From: Ditylenchus dipsaci | Lineage: Eukaryota; Nematoda; Chromadorea; Rhabditida; Anguinidae | Length of the DNA: 64,000 bases | Direction: 5' to 3' | NCBI GenBank assembly: GCA_004194705.1 | Contig: SADC01001279.1 | Span: 806,001 to 870,000 of the forward strand | Shown: one piece after another, positions 32,623 through 44,861 of the stretch | How the letters are laid out: every line of letters begins with the position of its first letter | How positions within the stretch are numbered: the stretch's first letter is position 1 | Made by a program: the position numbers and the translations under genes | Notes under the pieces: generated by a model | Seen by the model: the letters and a program-made list of their open reading frames with translations, nothing else | What the model was told of the DNA's origin: nothing | The model's database searches: none

Positions 32623-35600
32623 TCATCGACGAATCGATATTCTGTTGAGAATATTGCTACGTTTCTGGAATATGGGAGCTCGTCTAATTGATGTAGTGTT
32701 TCTAGCAACAACTGGCACAGCCACCACCCTTTCTGTTATTCTATGCCTGGGTGCGGCTCCAACCATCCTCTGAGCTAATCTTTGCTGCTGGGGTGCAGCA
32801 TTAGCGACCACTCGTTGAAGACGATCAGCAACCATTTTGTGTGGCATACTCAAACGATTGGCAATACTGCTAGCTGGATTGATGTCATTAATGTCCAGAC
32901 GGACACGGAAGTTGGGATTGGTGGAGGAGGAAGTTGATACCCTCTGAACTTGCGGTAGAACACCGATGTTTCTAAAAAGTTTATATAATCCAAAAAATCT
33001 AAATAAAGCCAAAACCAACCTCGCTAGAACATCGGATGTAAATACTTTTGGACGTCTGATTGTAGGAGTGGAAGCTACAACTGTGGTCTTTGAAGAGATC
33101 AGATCACTGCGCATCGATCCGGCATTAGCCATGGCAGAAGAGGACGAAATATCCTAAATTGTACTAATAGACCAAAAAATTGAACGACAGTTGTACAAGT
33201 TATTAAAGGGTTTTGGAATTGACTGGTCAACCGGTCTTTGATTTCGATTTGGTAAATTTCACTAGAATTTGAACAACTTGATAATTGAATCATGATAATC
33301 GAAAAATTGCTCTATTTTCTAGCGAATTCGAGCAGATCAGTACAGGGTGCTTCAAAAGTTTCATTCATATTTAAATCGTCATAACTTTTTGCAGATCGAT
33401 TTTCGAAAACCAACCATGAAAACCAAAACCATCAAGGAATGTAAAAAAGTATGTCCACACAAGCGAATTAAAAAACCTGAATCATAACTGCTTTCGTTTG
33501 TTTGCGAATGGCTCTAGATGCATTGGAATTTTGGACAGTGAAGAGGGCATAACTTCCACACCAGACACTCCTGAATACACACACGTCTATGGTTTTCGCA
33601 AAGTAATTTATGTGTTTGTAACTTACGAACTCCAGTGATCCCTCTCTTGATTAGGCCTATAAGAATTGTTATTAAAGGCTCGAATATCGATGTAAATATT
33701 GTTGTTGTTTACCCTTTTCACGAAGTACAGACTGTTTCTCAAGAATTTTTTTAGTTTTAGGAGTGTTGCCAGCCGGCATTTTGACATGGTAGATTTCGTC
33801 TCGATCAGGAGCCATAAATCTGGTCTTTGCTGGGACTTCCACTTCCATCTCGTCTGCAATTTACACAGATTGTAAACTGACTCTTGGGTGAAAAAAGTAT
33901 TAAAGTTCAGCAAGATCAAAAAATTTAAATTTTTCGAATTTGCGCCTTTTCAAATTTTTAGTTTTCTTGGCTGTTGGAGACATATGTTTAAGTTCGTATT
34001 TGTTGTGAGATGGCTTAGAAACCTAAGGTTTTGCCTGAGCTTAAAATGTATAGAAGCAGCAATGAGATTTATTCACAATGCCGTGAATTCAAAGAGTAAA
34101 ATAACAATTAGTTTATATTGAGCTACAAAAGCTTTCAGACGGTTTAAGTGGTATAACATCCAAAAGTAACATTCGGAGTAAATTAAGCCCTAGCAACAGG
34201 TTTTTTCTAGAAAAAATGTCACCTTCGTCACCACTAGAAGCCCTTCCTTTGCCAATATTTTTGAACTAGCGCTTGCCCGCCCTACGGGCGGGTCTTATTT
34301 TCCGCTGATTTTTTCGTAGCACTTTTCGAATTTGTTTCGCTGATATTTACGCAGCATTTCTCGATATATTTTCCGCTCATATTTCTGTTGCGTTTTTCGA
34401 TTTATTTCCTGCTGATATTTCCGTAGAATGGTTTTATTTCACTTTCAAAGGAATTTTAAAAATCTATAAAATCTGAGAAAACTACAGTCATATACCATCA
34501 CTCTTAATGACTTATCCACTCTTTACACAGCCGACAAAGCGTTTATTTCTGTCGCGACTCGCGAGATTTACAAAAGCGTTCGCTTTATGCTCTCTGGTGA
34601 GATTCATAAAGGCACTTTTTCATGTTGCGGGATTTATAAACACACATAACCGAAACATGAGCCGTGAGCTATGAGGTCCTTTCCGAGACTCACAGAACTA
34701 CTCTACTACTCTATTTGCTAACTTTTTAAGACGTGTGTGTGTGTTGCTATTTGATAAATGCATATTTATGCAGAAGCGTTTGTCTTCTTTCCTGTGGCGA
34801 GACTCGTGAAAGCGTCTTTTAAACTGCTCCAGATGCTCAAGAAGCGATAATGAGAACACCACAAAATTCTCCTTGAAGAAGACTCGAGAAAATATTTAAT
34901 TTAAACATGTTCTCGAGACATAATAAATCCATTTCCTTTGATCCAAAAATGAGCAAATATGAACTAAGATATGCACATACTACACACGACACAGAACACA
35001 GACAACCAAAAAACATAAATTTCTATTGACAAACAAATACAGGCAATTGAAATTAAAGCGACAAATTGAAGAATGAGCCGTGCGACCGAAACATGAGCCT
35101 TGAGCTATTGACTCGTTTCAGTTTACTATATTTGCTAATCCTTTTAGATGTGGGTGCAGAGATTTATAAAAGCATATTCTTGCTCTGCATGATTTACAAA
35201 AGCATTTCTATTTTTTTCCTGTGGTCAGGCTTGTAAAATCGTATTTTGAACAGACCAAGAAGCGATAATGAACAAAACCATTTTTCGCATAGGAATATAT
35301 CAAAGCGTTTTTTTTCTATGGGACGATTTATAGAAGCATTCGCTCTGTTTGATGCTGGAATTTTGCAGCAAGGTTTTACTTATTTCGTTGTGCTTCTTGT
35401 GGTGGTGGTTCACGAACAGCCAAGAAGAAATACATGAAAGTCAACGACGAAAGCGAGCCGATCGCTCCGCGTTCCCTAAGAGCAAAAATACGACAGTCTC
35501 GATGAAAAAGAGTCAAAGAGTTCTCATCTCAAAATAAAAGTCAACTAATCTCCTGTGATTTTGAACTTAGAGCAAGCCACTCAGACAGATGACACATGAG

Positions 35601-38600
35601 ACTACACATGACACAGAGGCTAAAAAGGCACAGAGGACAATAGGTACATAAGAAAATTAAATTTTATTGACGAAGACACACATACATGAAATTAATACTG
35701 AGACATTTTGGGACTTAATTCTTGAGCATTCAGAGAAAAGCTTGACACCACCAATGACGTATAAGCAGACATCAGTTCCAACACCCGAATAATAAAGATG
35801 GACGAAACAACCTGCAAATGATGAGAATAATGCTAGTCAGAGTCTAAAGCTTGCCCGCCCTACGGGCGGGTTTTATTTTCAGCCGACTCTCCCGAATCAT
35901 TTTTCGATTTATTTTCCGTTAATAATTTCGCAGCATTTTTCGATATATGTTTCGCTGATATTTCTGTAGCATTTTTCGATTTATTTCCTGCTAATATTTC
36001 TGTAGAATTTTTAATTCACTTTTCGACTATTTCACCTTCAAAAAAATTTTAAGATCTTAAGATCTATGAAATCAAATCTGAGATAACTATAATCATATAC
36101 CGTCACTCTCAATTACTTATCTACTCTTCACACAGCTGACAAAGCATCTATTTCTGGCGCGAGATTCTAAAAGCGCTCGCTTTGTACTCTCTGGTGACAT
36201 TCATAAAAGCGTCTTTTTGTGTTACGGGATTCATAAACACACATAACCGAAACATGATCCGTGAGCTATGAGGTCCTTTCCGAGACTCACAGAATTACTC
36301 CATTTGCTAACTTTTCAAGACGTGTGTGTGGGGATTGATAAAGGTATATTTATGTTGTGCATGATTTAAAAATGCGTTAGTTTTTTTTCTGTGGCGAAAC
36401 TTGTAACAGCGTCTTCTGAACTGCTCCAGATACTCAAGAAGCGATAATGAGAATACCACGAAAATTCTCCATGAAGAAGACTCACGATTCAATTTCAAAC
36501 ATATTCTCAAACATAATTAATAAATTTCCTTTGATCCAAACATGAGCAAATATAACGTAAGATATGCACATACTACACACGACACAGAAACTATGGTTCA
36601 TACTTAAGTTAAGAAAATTTCAAAAAAATTAAAAGACTCGAGTTCAAAATATTCAATCAAATATTGAAACTCAATCCAAGTACTTGGATGATTCACGAAA
36701 ATTCGAGAAAAAAGCATCTCCGTCTCACTGAGTCTCGACCACAAACTTAATTCGAGAGAGCCGACTTCTCGTCACACTTAAAAAAGTACTAATAACGACT
36801 CTCGCTACCAAAGACTCGAGAAAAAAATTACTTTTTATTCTTATCTCGAGACAAAACATTTTGTGGCATTCAAAATTTCGCGATGACTGACATACAGACA
36901 ACTCTTTTTTCGCATATAAGATTACAAAGAAAAAAATAATGATTCTTAAATGATTATCGGGTAGGATTTAGTATACAGAAGCCATTTAGTACTCAGTTTA
37001 AACATGCTACATGAACATGACACATAAGACATTGAACATGAGACATATAGAAAAACATGTACGACGCGACATAGGAAACGTGTGACATCTCACATTATAC
37101 GCTCCACATTACGCAGGTGCACAGGACACACAGACAATACAGACGTATATTTGAGACGTTCTTTTTGCATATTTGAGACACATCCATGAATCACAGTATA
37201 GTCCAAGCACTTTGAGTATTTACCATTATTGAAGCACTTGGACTGAACTATGATCCATACTTGAGTTAAGAAATCTTCCAAAAAAAATCCAAAGACTCAA
37301 GTCCAAAAGATTCAATCCGAAATTGAAATTCAATCTAAGTACTTAGATGATTCACAATAAGTCGAAAAAAAATGATAGTCTTACTGATATTATTGATTCG
37401 GAGTTTCATTCGGATTCTTGGATGATTTACAAAGTCAGAAGTAATACATGAATTCAATCATGAATATTTTTTGAAAGAGTCAACTGCTCATATTTCCTTG
37501 ATAAAAAAACAGAAAAACATTTAGACAGTGGTTTATCTATTCGTGCTTGCTCACAGCGTCTTCGAGAATTTTTACTTTTAAAAATAAATTGATTAATAAC
37601 CACTTTTCACACAGCTGACAAAGCGTGTTTTTCCTTTCGCAGAATTCACAAAAGCTTTCGTTTTGTGTCAAAAGACTACTCTCGAGACCGAAAATTCTGA
37701 GTCACTTTTAAAAAGCGCGCGGACAAGCATACAAATACTTCTCTAGTAGAGGTAGAGAAAACGTGATTTAACCATGTTAGCAAGGTGAATACTTATGATG
37801 CTAACAATGCACAAATGAAACACGAAACGACTCAGGGAATTCACATCTCGAAGTCAACCAACTCCCTTTAGTTTACAGATAAAGCAATTAATAATGCATG
37901 GACACGACGCATCTATATTGCAATACCGCACATGAAAGACCATACAGGGAACCAGACATTGCTAAACCCCACAAAGTTTATTGACAAACAAATACAGACA
38001 ATGATATCACTGTGATTTAGTGAACTTCATTCTTGAGGCAGGAAAGCTTGCTACAACCAGACACCAAAAGACAGCCGTCGGTTCGAACGCTTGAATAGTG
38101 AGAATAGACGACTCCTGACATGAGCACCTGAAAATTATACGAATAAATAATGACCACAACTTATTTTAAGCAGTAAGTCGAATCAACAAAAGAATGACAC
38201 GTGACACATCATCATAGGGACATTTAACATGAGAAATGAGCCATGACAAAGTCACATGAAACAGGACTGTGAGAGATGTTGTTAAAACATAACTATGAGA
38301 CAAAGACATAACCATGACACGTGAAACATGACCATGTAACATGAGAAGAGGTAATCATGAAGGTTTAATTATGATCCACGATAGCATGCTTGAAGTCACG
38401 CTTTTTCTCAAGTACCTCTACTTTGTTGCATTTTACTTTGAGAATCAACCATAAATCACCGCACAGCCCAACCACTTCAAATATTTACCATTATTGTGGC
38501 AGCTGGAATATAACGTGATTCATACTTGAGTCAAGGTCGAATACAATTCACAAAAACAAAACATGCTTGAGTAAAAATTAGGAAAAATTAAAACAACAAT

Positions 38601-39490
38601 GAGATCGCATCATGAACCACAGTCTTACCCTTAAATATCTTGACTTATTCATTCTTCAGTTTGAGATACAACCATGAACCACAGTACAGTCCAAGCACTT
38701 CAAGTATTTACCATTATTGAGCACCTGGACTGTAGTATGAATCATATTTGAATCAAGAAATTCTCAAAAGAATTTAAAAAGGCTCGAGCACAAAAATTTC
38801 TTCAGAAAATAAAAATTTTATCCAAGTATCTGGATGATTTACAAAACAACCATGAGAAAGATGAGACTCGAGCACGAAATTATCTCAGAGAGCCAACTGC
38901 TCAACATGCGCAAGAAATAATAATGAGCAAGCGACAAAACTCTCGCTGTAATGAAATCCTCTCGAGACCAACTTTTAAACGACAATTTTGAGACATTTTT
39001 GAGACAAAATCGGACGGACGGACACAAACTCTCTTTTAGTATATAGGATTCCTGGGGAGTTCCTAGAATTTTTTTATAAATTTGATAAATGACCAAAAAC
39101 TAGGTGCCAAAATCACACCTCCGCAAAGTTTTATGTAGCGCAATATGGCGAGTTGATCGCCCATGGCTGTGATGCCCAGTTCTAAAATATTTTCGATAAA
39201 AGAGACTGTGGTGACAAATCCAATAACTACCTCTGAGCTCATCTTTGCATATTTCTTTGAGCATGTACGGCTGCATCCGCTCTTTTACAAACCTTTGAGC
39301 ATATGATTTGCTAAAAAGGCATTTCGGTGAAGTCAACATTTAACCCATTTTTTATACACAAATTTACCAAACATTAGCCGGAAGATCGCAGGACTGGAAA
39401 AAATTCTCCCATGCTTCTGAAAAAGTAACAGATTTTCTTTTTTTTTTAATTTGGAATGGGAAGTTTGAACGTACCAACAGGTGTGGACAT
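32623..39490 (-). CDS. SAM-domain protein, C19orf47-like
   Basis: Eight exons: 39475-39490, 39369-39417, 39231-39310, 39119-39181, 33713-33853, 33627-33678, 33020-33153, 32623-32971. The ATG at 39490 opens MSTPVEAWENFF. Residues ~5-70 form a SAM domain (YAQRFVKERMQPYMLKEI, then ELGITAMGDQLAILRYIK), matching the SAM domain I recall for human C19orf47. Exon 5 joins in phase across a 5.26 kb intron and encodes EIYHVKMPAGNTPKTKKIL, which resembles the conserved IKMPKGTTPRTRKIL block of the same family; this is the main support for a single gene. The basic, low-complexity tail ends NRISIRR. The join between 33627 and 33153 does not close in phase, so a small exon is probably missed there. Introns are 57, 58, 49, 5265, 34 and 48 nt apart from that gap. 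The 48-nt intron 32972-33019 has no in-frame stop. Function is unknown. Confidence 0.82.
33854..39118. repeat. 5.3 kb intron of the SAM gene holding long diverged tandem repeats
   Basis: No coding exon was found here. Two blocks begin with the same GC-rich hairpin (CCCGCCC..GGGCGGG) at about 34271 and 35850, 1.58 kb apart. Downstream text recurs in the same order: a segment with ACACAGC(C/T)GACAAAGC at about 34530, 36130 and 37615, and TACTACACACGACACAGA at about 34978 and 36568. A shorter unit around AGTATTTACCATTATTG occurs near 37216, 38485 and 38706. Further copies of clauses such as TCGAGACAAAA and CATGAGCA are scattered. This looks like an old, low-copy, kilobase-scale tandem array. Confidence 0.6.
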
Positions 39491-39499
39491 ATTTTTCTA

Positions 39500-40620
39500 A
39501 GACCAAGAACAACTGTTAGGAGCAAAGTGATTCCAGCTAAGAATTGAATTTATCACAAAATTTTAGACTGTTTGAATGATTGAGCAGTGCCAAACAATTT
39601 ATATATATATATGTCACCATAATGCCACTTGGCGTAAAAAAGATGTGGAAAATCATTTGAAAGCAAAAATGGAAATTTTTCAATAAAATTTCATATTTTT
39701 CGAACGCAGGTCAACTTCTGATGGATAAATGTCGGCCATGTTTGAGTATATCCTAAGCACGATAGCCTATCCTATGCCTAAGCCGAAAAAAGCAAACAGT
39801 TCATTTGGTTGGCAACTATCCCTTTACCTATTTTTCTCTAAAAAAGCATGTTTGGATTACTTTTAGCTTCTTACTGTCTATAAATGAGCTTGAAGCACAA
39901 TCCAGTCACAAACATATAGCGCGATTACACTGACCTACTAAAACTAGAGGCTATACTAAATCGATCACATAACTAAATTGAGTAACACCTATTTCGTTTT
40001 TTTAATATCTGAGAAAATGGATTCGAACTGTTTCCACATCATGGTTGAGCATGGGCTCGAACTTCTCAGACCAACCCGGCCTGGACTCTCGTTTCATGTT
40101 ATATTTTTTAAAAATTACAATTATAGAGGCTTTGAGTAAAATATGGCAATTACAATAAGTTTTTTTTCTGAAAGACCGAACCGGACTGAGGTTTTTCAGA
40201 CCGGGGTACTTCTTTGGAATACCCTGCGCATTTTCGAATTTTTATGAAATTCTTGTTTTTCTCATTTTTCGATCGTACATTTACATTCAAAATAACGAAA
40301 CCAAGAAACTTTAACGCTGAAAAGATGTTTAAAATCATCTTTACACTTGAAAAATGTGTAAAATTTCTAAATTTCGAATAATTTCGAAATGCGCAGGGTA
40401 TACCGAAGAAGTACCTAGCCCTGCCCATCATAGGTTTTGGACCATGCACAGCTCTGTTAGAAATACCAAAAAAAAAAATTTTAAGACAGGTTGACCAAAA
40501 GTAGAAAAATAGGATGACTTGAATTATTGTGAGCGGGTGTTATTATCGACGGTTAGTCAATCTTATTGATAAAAATTTATCAAAAAGCTACCGATTACAA
40601 AATATGGGGTGAATTTTCAT
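39500..40620. other. 5' flank of the SAM gene, no gene recognised
   Basis: Intergenic sequence upstream of the 39490 start. A short inverted pair (GGGTACTTCTTxGGAATACC at 40203 and its complement near 40398) marks a ~250-bp fold-back at about 40180-40430. Two B-box-like words lie near 40020-40060. Confidence 0.4.
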
Positions 40621-40865
40621 ATTAAAACCTACAGGACCGACTGTCACAAATGTGCATTCTGATGCAAAAACTCACGCTCTACAAGATGGCGCAAATCGAA
40701 AATTCAAAAACGTGAATTGAACGGCAAAGTGGTACTATTTTTGAATTGGCGCCAAAAAAATTCTCTGCTTTTTTTAAAGTACCTGTCACATTTTTTTACA
40801 AATTATGTTGCTTTCATGTTTGAACTGAATTTGTAGGATTTTTGATGCTCTTTCTTCTCGTGCTA

Positions 40866-41919
40866 GCGTTTTTTGTATATCGTAGTTAAAATTTGTTTTG
40901 TCAATTCAATTCAAAACTTTGCTTTTTTTAAATAATGTTTTCATAAAATTGCTCATAACTTTCTGCAGATACTCCGTTTGTGGGTCATGTTAATTGTTTT
41001 AGAGAGCTCACATTCTGTTGCACATTTTAACACCAAATGTGATACATTTGATCCGCAAGACACTATTCCAAAACATTGGTTTATACCGAAAAATTTTTCG
41101 GTATATTTTATTTTTGCAAATACCATATTTTTACTCATTAAGACAAAAAAATACTTGCTCACTTATTTATTATTTTAGTAGAACACAATATGCTGAACAC
41201 GATGGTGCCAGTCGTTTCTGCATGGATTCTGATGAAAAAGGTGGCCAAATCGCAAGGAATGTGGCTATTCAACTACCACAGAAAAAAGGAGTCATCGTCT
41301 CTATAGTCAAGACATGTATTTAGCTACATTTATCATTCACTAGGCTTTTTTACCCAACTTGTCAAAGATTAAAGCAAAAACGACCGTCAAAAACGACCAA
41401 AGTACATGTAAATTAAAATTTTGCTTTAATCTTTGATAAGTTGGGTGAAAAAGCCTAGTGAATGATAAATGTAGCTAAAACATGTCTTGACTATAAAGAC
41501 GATGACAGCTTTTTTCTGTGGTAGTTGAATAGCCACATTCCTTGCGATTTGGCGCACCTTTTGCATCATCCACGCAGAAACGACTGGCACCATCGTGTTC
41601 AGCATATTGTGAATATAATAAATAATAAATAAGTATTTCCTGTCTTAATGAGTAAAATATGGTATTTGCAAAAATAAAATATACCGAAATTTTTTTCGGT
41701 ATAAACCAATGTTTTGGAATAGTGTCTTGCGGATCAAATGTATCACATTTGGTGTTAAAATGTGCAACAGAATGTGAGCTCTCTAAAACAATTAACATGA
41801 CCCACAAACGGAGTATCTGCAGAAACTTATGAGCAATTTTATGAAAACATTATTTAAAAAAGCAAAGTTTTGAATTTAATTGACAAAAAAAATTTTTAAC
41901 TACGATATACAAAAAACGC
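40866..41919. mobile_element. 1054-bp fold-back element, TA target, inserted in the left TIR of the TTAA element
   Basis: Arms of about 500 bp (40866-41390 and 41400-41919) are near-perfect inverted copies starting GCGTTTTTTGTATATCGTAG. TA lies at 40864-40865 and 41920-41921. The right terminal arm of the host element preserves the empty site (CTCGTGCTA joined directly to CACACCC), so the insertion and its TA duplication can be read directly. The TA target suggests a mariner/Tc1-type mobiliser. The two arms encode the same open frame in opposite directions, which is only a by-product of the palindrome. Confidence 0.85.
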
Positions 41920-42639
41920 TAGCCACACCCTTTCAAAATTTGAATCTTAGTGTATTAGGGAAATTGGCGCCAAACAAAAATTATCGAAAATGGTCGATTT
42001 GAGACACCTTTTTTGTTTCATGCTGCTGACCAGGTTTTTTCACTTTCAGCTTCTGCATGCTTTTTGCCAAAATATTCCTCACATGAAGGGCTTTCGAATG
42101 AGCCATCACTTGCCCATAAAGCAGTTAAAATTTCAAAACCAGAACTAATTTCTGTGCAGATTTTCGAAGAAATTTCTTCGCATTATTGATTTGATCGAAA
42201 TCTTGCCAAGTTTTTTTTCTAAATTTTGTCAAACAAAACCGGAGACTCGATAGAGGAGTAAATTTGCTGCGTGTTAGTACCAAGGACGTATGCAAAAAAA
42301 TGCAAATTTAGGGTGTCTAATGCAAAAGTTAGATGATAAACGCAAAAACCCCTATTTTTACTCGGAAAAATGGGTGCGTAGTCGTTTCGCAAATTTTGAC
42401 ATTTGTCCTTTTTTGCGAAACGTTTCGCAAATTTTGACATTTGTCCTTTTTTGCGAAACGTTTCGCAAATTTTGACATTTGCCGAATTTCGAATTAATTT
42501 GAATCCAAATCTCGAGACAAGTTTTGAAGGCCTACACAGATAATCAAGCTATGGACGTCGTGTAGGCTGTACCTTTTTATCTTTAAAGGTTATTTTTGCT
42601 TTGTATGTTGCATCTCGATCAAGTTGAAACATTTCGGGC

Positions 42640-43525
42640 AGATGAAAGCAGTTAGGCAAAGTGAAAAGGGCTATCATACGTTCCGTATCTGCAACGAAAA
42701 GGAGGAAAAGAAGTACTGCGCGTGCTATCACTGCGGCGAGTAAGCATCCTTTCAGTTTGCACATTCTAGTAATCATTTTATTTGTCTTTAAGGTCACCAA
42801 GGAATCCGTCGAGAGGTACATGAGACACATGAAAAAAATTAAATGTCGTCATTCATTTTGTGATTTAGATGGGAACTCGTGGTGATGTGAAGCGACAGAG
42901 ATTTTTGAATTAGAGTCAGATGCAAATATCGTGCCATGGATGTGACACTTGACATACGCTCGCCTGATTTTAGTAAACTGGAGTTGTAAGTATTCTGTTT
43001 GAACAATCTTTTTAATTGATGTCTTCATTACTCGGATTTAGCTGCCGGTGAAAACAGATGACGTACTCAAGCCAAGAGGGGGATAGATGGTCATTGCATG
43101 CGCCCTGATGAAGCAGAAGACGACAAAAATCGTCTTCAATGCAGTGTTGGATGCGTCGATGTGACTCAGACTGGTCCAGATTATAACAAGGTCTTTATGG
43201 ACTTCGAGCAAGCAGAAGTAAAAGCGGCGGTGGTAATTCTCGGGCTAATGTAAGCCTTCGTTATTGTTGGACTCAGTGAATTTTGTGTGTTTTAGAGCAT
43301 ACCTGACAGCCAAGATGGAGAGAAGAGGAGCTACCGAGTAAAACATGGAGGAGCGGATCTGCTTTAACAAGAATGTGGCTTATCAGGAGCTCGAAAGCAA
43401 TGAATGCGGCGTGTTGGTCTGCTACTTCGGCAACCGCGCAGCCTGCGGGAAGTGGCCAAGTAATATTGGGATGGGCATGATCAGAGAAAGGATCAAGGAA
43501 TCCTTGACAAGGATAAAATTCTAAG
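42640..43525 (+). pseudogene. Broken element gene: Cys/His finger plus Ulp1 (C48)-like protease C-terminus
   Basis: Exon-like pieces read GYHTFRICNEKEEKKYCACY (a WRKY/FLYWCH/BED-like Cys-His segment, ~42640-42740), ESVERYMRHMKKIKC (~42794-42870), DVTLDIRSPDFSKLEL (~42930-42986) and DGHCMRPDEAEDDKNRLQCS (~43090-43248). The last piece joins in phase, across a 46-nt intron, to AYLTAKMERRGATE followed by an in-frame TAA at 43339-43341. The frame then continues to YQELESNECGVLVCYFG and stops at 43525. The Q..(D/E)CGV..C pattern is typical of the catalytic end of Ulp1/SENP cysteine proteases; the catalytic His/Asp segment was not found. The internal stop and missing phases mark it as a pseudogene. 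Confidence 0.6.
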
Positions 43526-43705
43526 TGTAGATCTCACAGTTTGATGGGTTGCGTTCGTTATGTTTGTTTGCGGTGGTTGGTGTGAATAAAATTGGAGAGT
43601 CTATCATTGTTGGATAAGTAAACACTTAGCTTGCGTGAAATATAAAATGCGGGAGGAACAAAAGGAATGATTACTATCTCAGCATATAGTAGTATATTTG
43701 TTGAA

Positions 43706-44450
43706 GGGTATGCGACGTTTCCATGTAAAACCGTTTCCCTGTGAAGCCGTTTCTCTGTAAGGGACGTTTCCCTGTAAGGAATGGTTTTTTGTAAACCAGA
43801 AAAGATTCAATCGGCCCAAATCACCCTGAGCCGCCACAAATTACCGCAAACACCCTGAATCCACTCCAAATAAACCCGAAAAGCACTAAGCCATCTCGAA
43901 TCACCCTTAATCATCCCATATCACCCTAGCCACTTCAAACTTCTTCATATCATCCTAAACATCTTAAAGCCACTCTGAACAGCTTTGAACAGCCTCAAAC
44001 CACCGAAAACACCCGAATTAGCTCGAATCATTCTAAACCAGTTGGTTTGCGTGAAATCCATGCTTTCAGCTACCATCTAGGAAGTTTATTTTTGGGTGCC
44101 GTCTAGGTGTTCTAAATTTATAATACTAGTACAAGTTTCAACGAGTTAAAAGTCGGATAACCCAACTGATGCGTTAAAAGATATTTTACGAACAACACAT
44201 GAAAACCGCGGCTTTGCGTCTGAAAAGTAAAAAATACTTAAAATTAAGGCCCGATTGTAGGAATCAACTGAAGATGTAATAGATATGAGCGATACATCTC
44301 ATTGAACACATAAAAACGTTAAATAAGATGGTGGATTTGAAATAAATTCAAATATTATTCTCGTTTACGAGAAACTATTTTTACAGGAAAACATCCCTTA
44401 CAGGGAAACGGCCTACAGGGAAACGGCATACAGGGGAACGTCCGTGTCCC
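43706..44450. mobile_element. 745-bp MITE with an exact 9-bp target duplication (Mutator-type)
   Basis: TTTGTTGAA occurs exactly at both sides (43697-43705 and 44451-44459). The inverted ends read GGGTATGCGACGTTTCC and, from the other side, GGGACACGGACGTTCCCC, followed at both ends by several CGTTTCCCTGTA-type units. The middle (43810-44040) is a run of short degenerate CCACxCCAAA-like words. No coding capacity was seen. It lies inside the 2.3 kb tandem-terminus element. Confidence 0.85.
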
Positions 44451-44861
44451 TTTGTTGAATATGAAGTGAGATAGAAGTAGAATTGGGAGATGTCAAAATT
44501 TGACAAATGTCAAAATTTATGAAACGCTTAGCAAAAAAGTCAAATGTCAAAATTTGCGAGACGTTTCGCAAAAAAGGACAAATGTCAAAATTTGCGAAAC
44601 GTTTCGCAAAAAAGGACAAATGTCAAAATTTGCGAAACGTTTCGCAAAAAAGGACAAATGTCAAAATTTGCGAAACGTCTATATGCCGAAAAATGCCAGT
44701 TGTTTGCTTAAAATGGTCTCTAGTTTTATAAACTCTGACTTTACAAAAATCGGTCTGATTATTCTTGTAGCTGAATGTCTGAGCTATCTTTTGTTGTATC
44801 AGAGGTCCTAAAAACGACGACTTTTTCAGATTTTTTGACGGAATCAAATTGGGTGTAATTT

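Larger units (their letters stand above)
42373..44686. mobile_element. 2.3 kb element with 38-bp tandem termini (Mutator-like candidate)
   Basis: The termini are inverted arrays of a 38-bp unit containing GCAAATTTTGACATTTGTCC: about 2.5 units at the left (42383-42482) and 5 at the right (44500-44680). Flanking nonamers GGAAAAATG (42364-42372) and CGAAAAATG (44687-44695) differ at one base and may be a 9-bp duplication, which would fit Mutator-like elements. Inside are a broken gene with a C-terminal Ulp1-like protease segment and a 745-bp secondary insertion. Captured Ulp1 proteases are known from some plant Mutator-like elements. Confidence 0.65.

Noticed and set aside
32972..33019. LVLALFRFFGLYKLF as a membrane helix of the SAM protein
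   Set aside because: It is a 48-nt intron with GT and TTTTTAG ends; the hydrophobicity comes from T-rich intron text.
40978..41807. Two nearly identical open frames facing each other
   Set aside because: They are the two arms of the same fold-back element read in opposite directions.
44500..44811. 103-codon frame with repeated KICETFRKKGQMS text
   Set aside because: It is translation of the 38-bp terminal tandem repeat.
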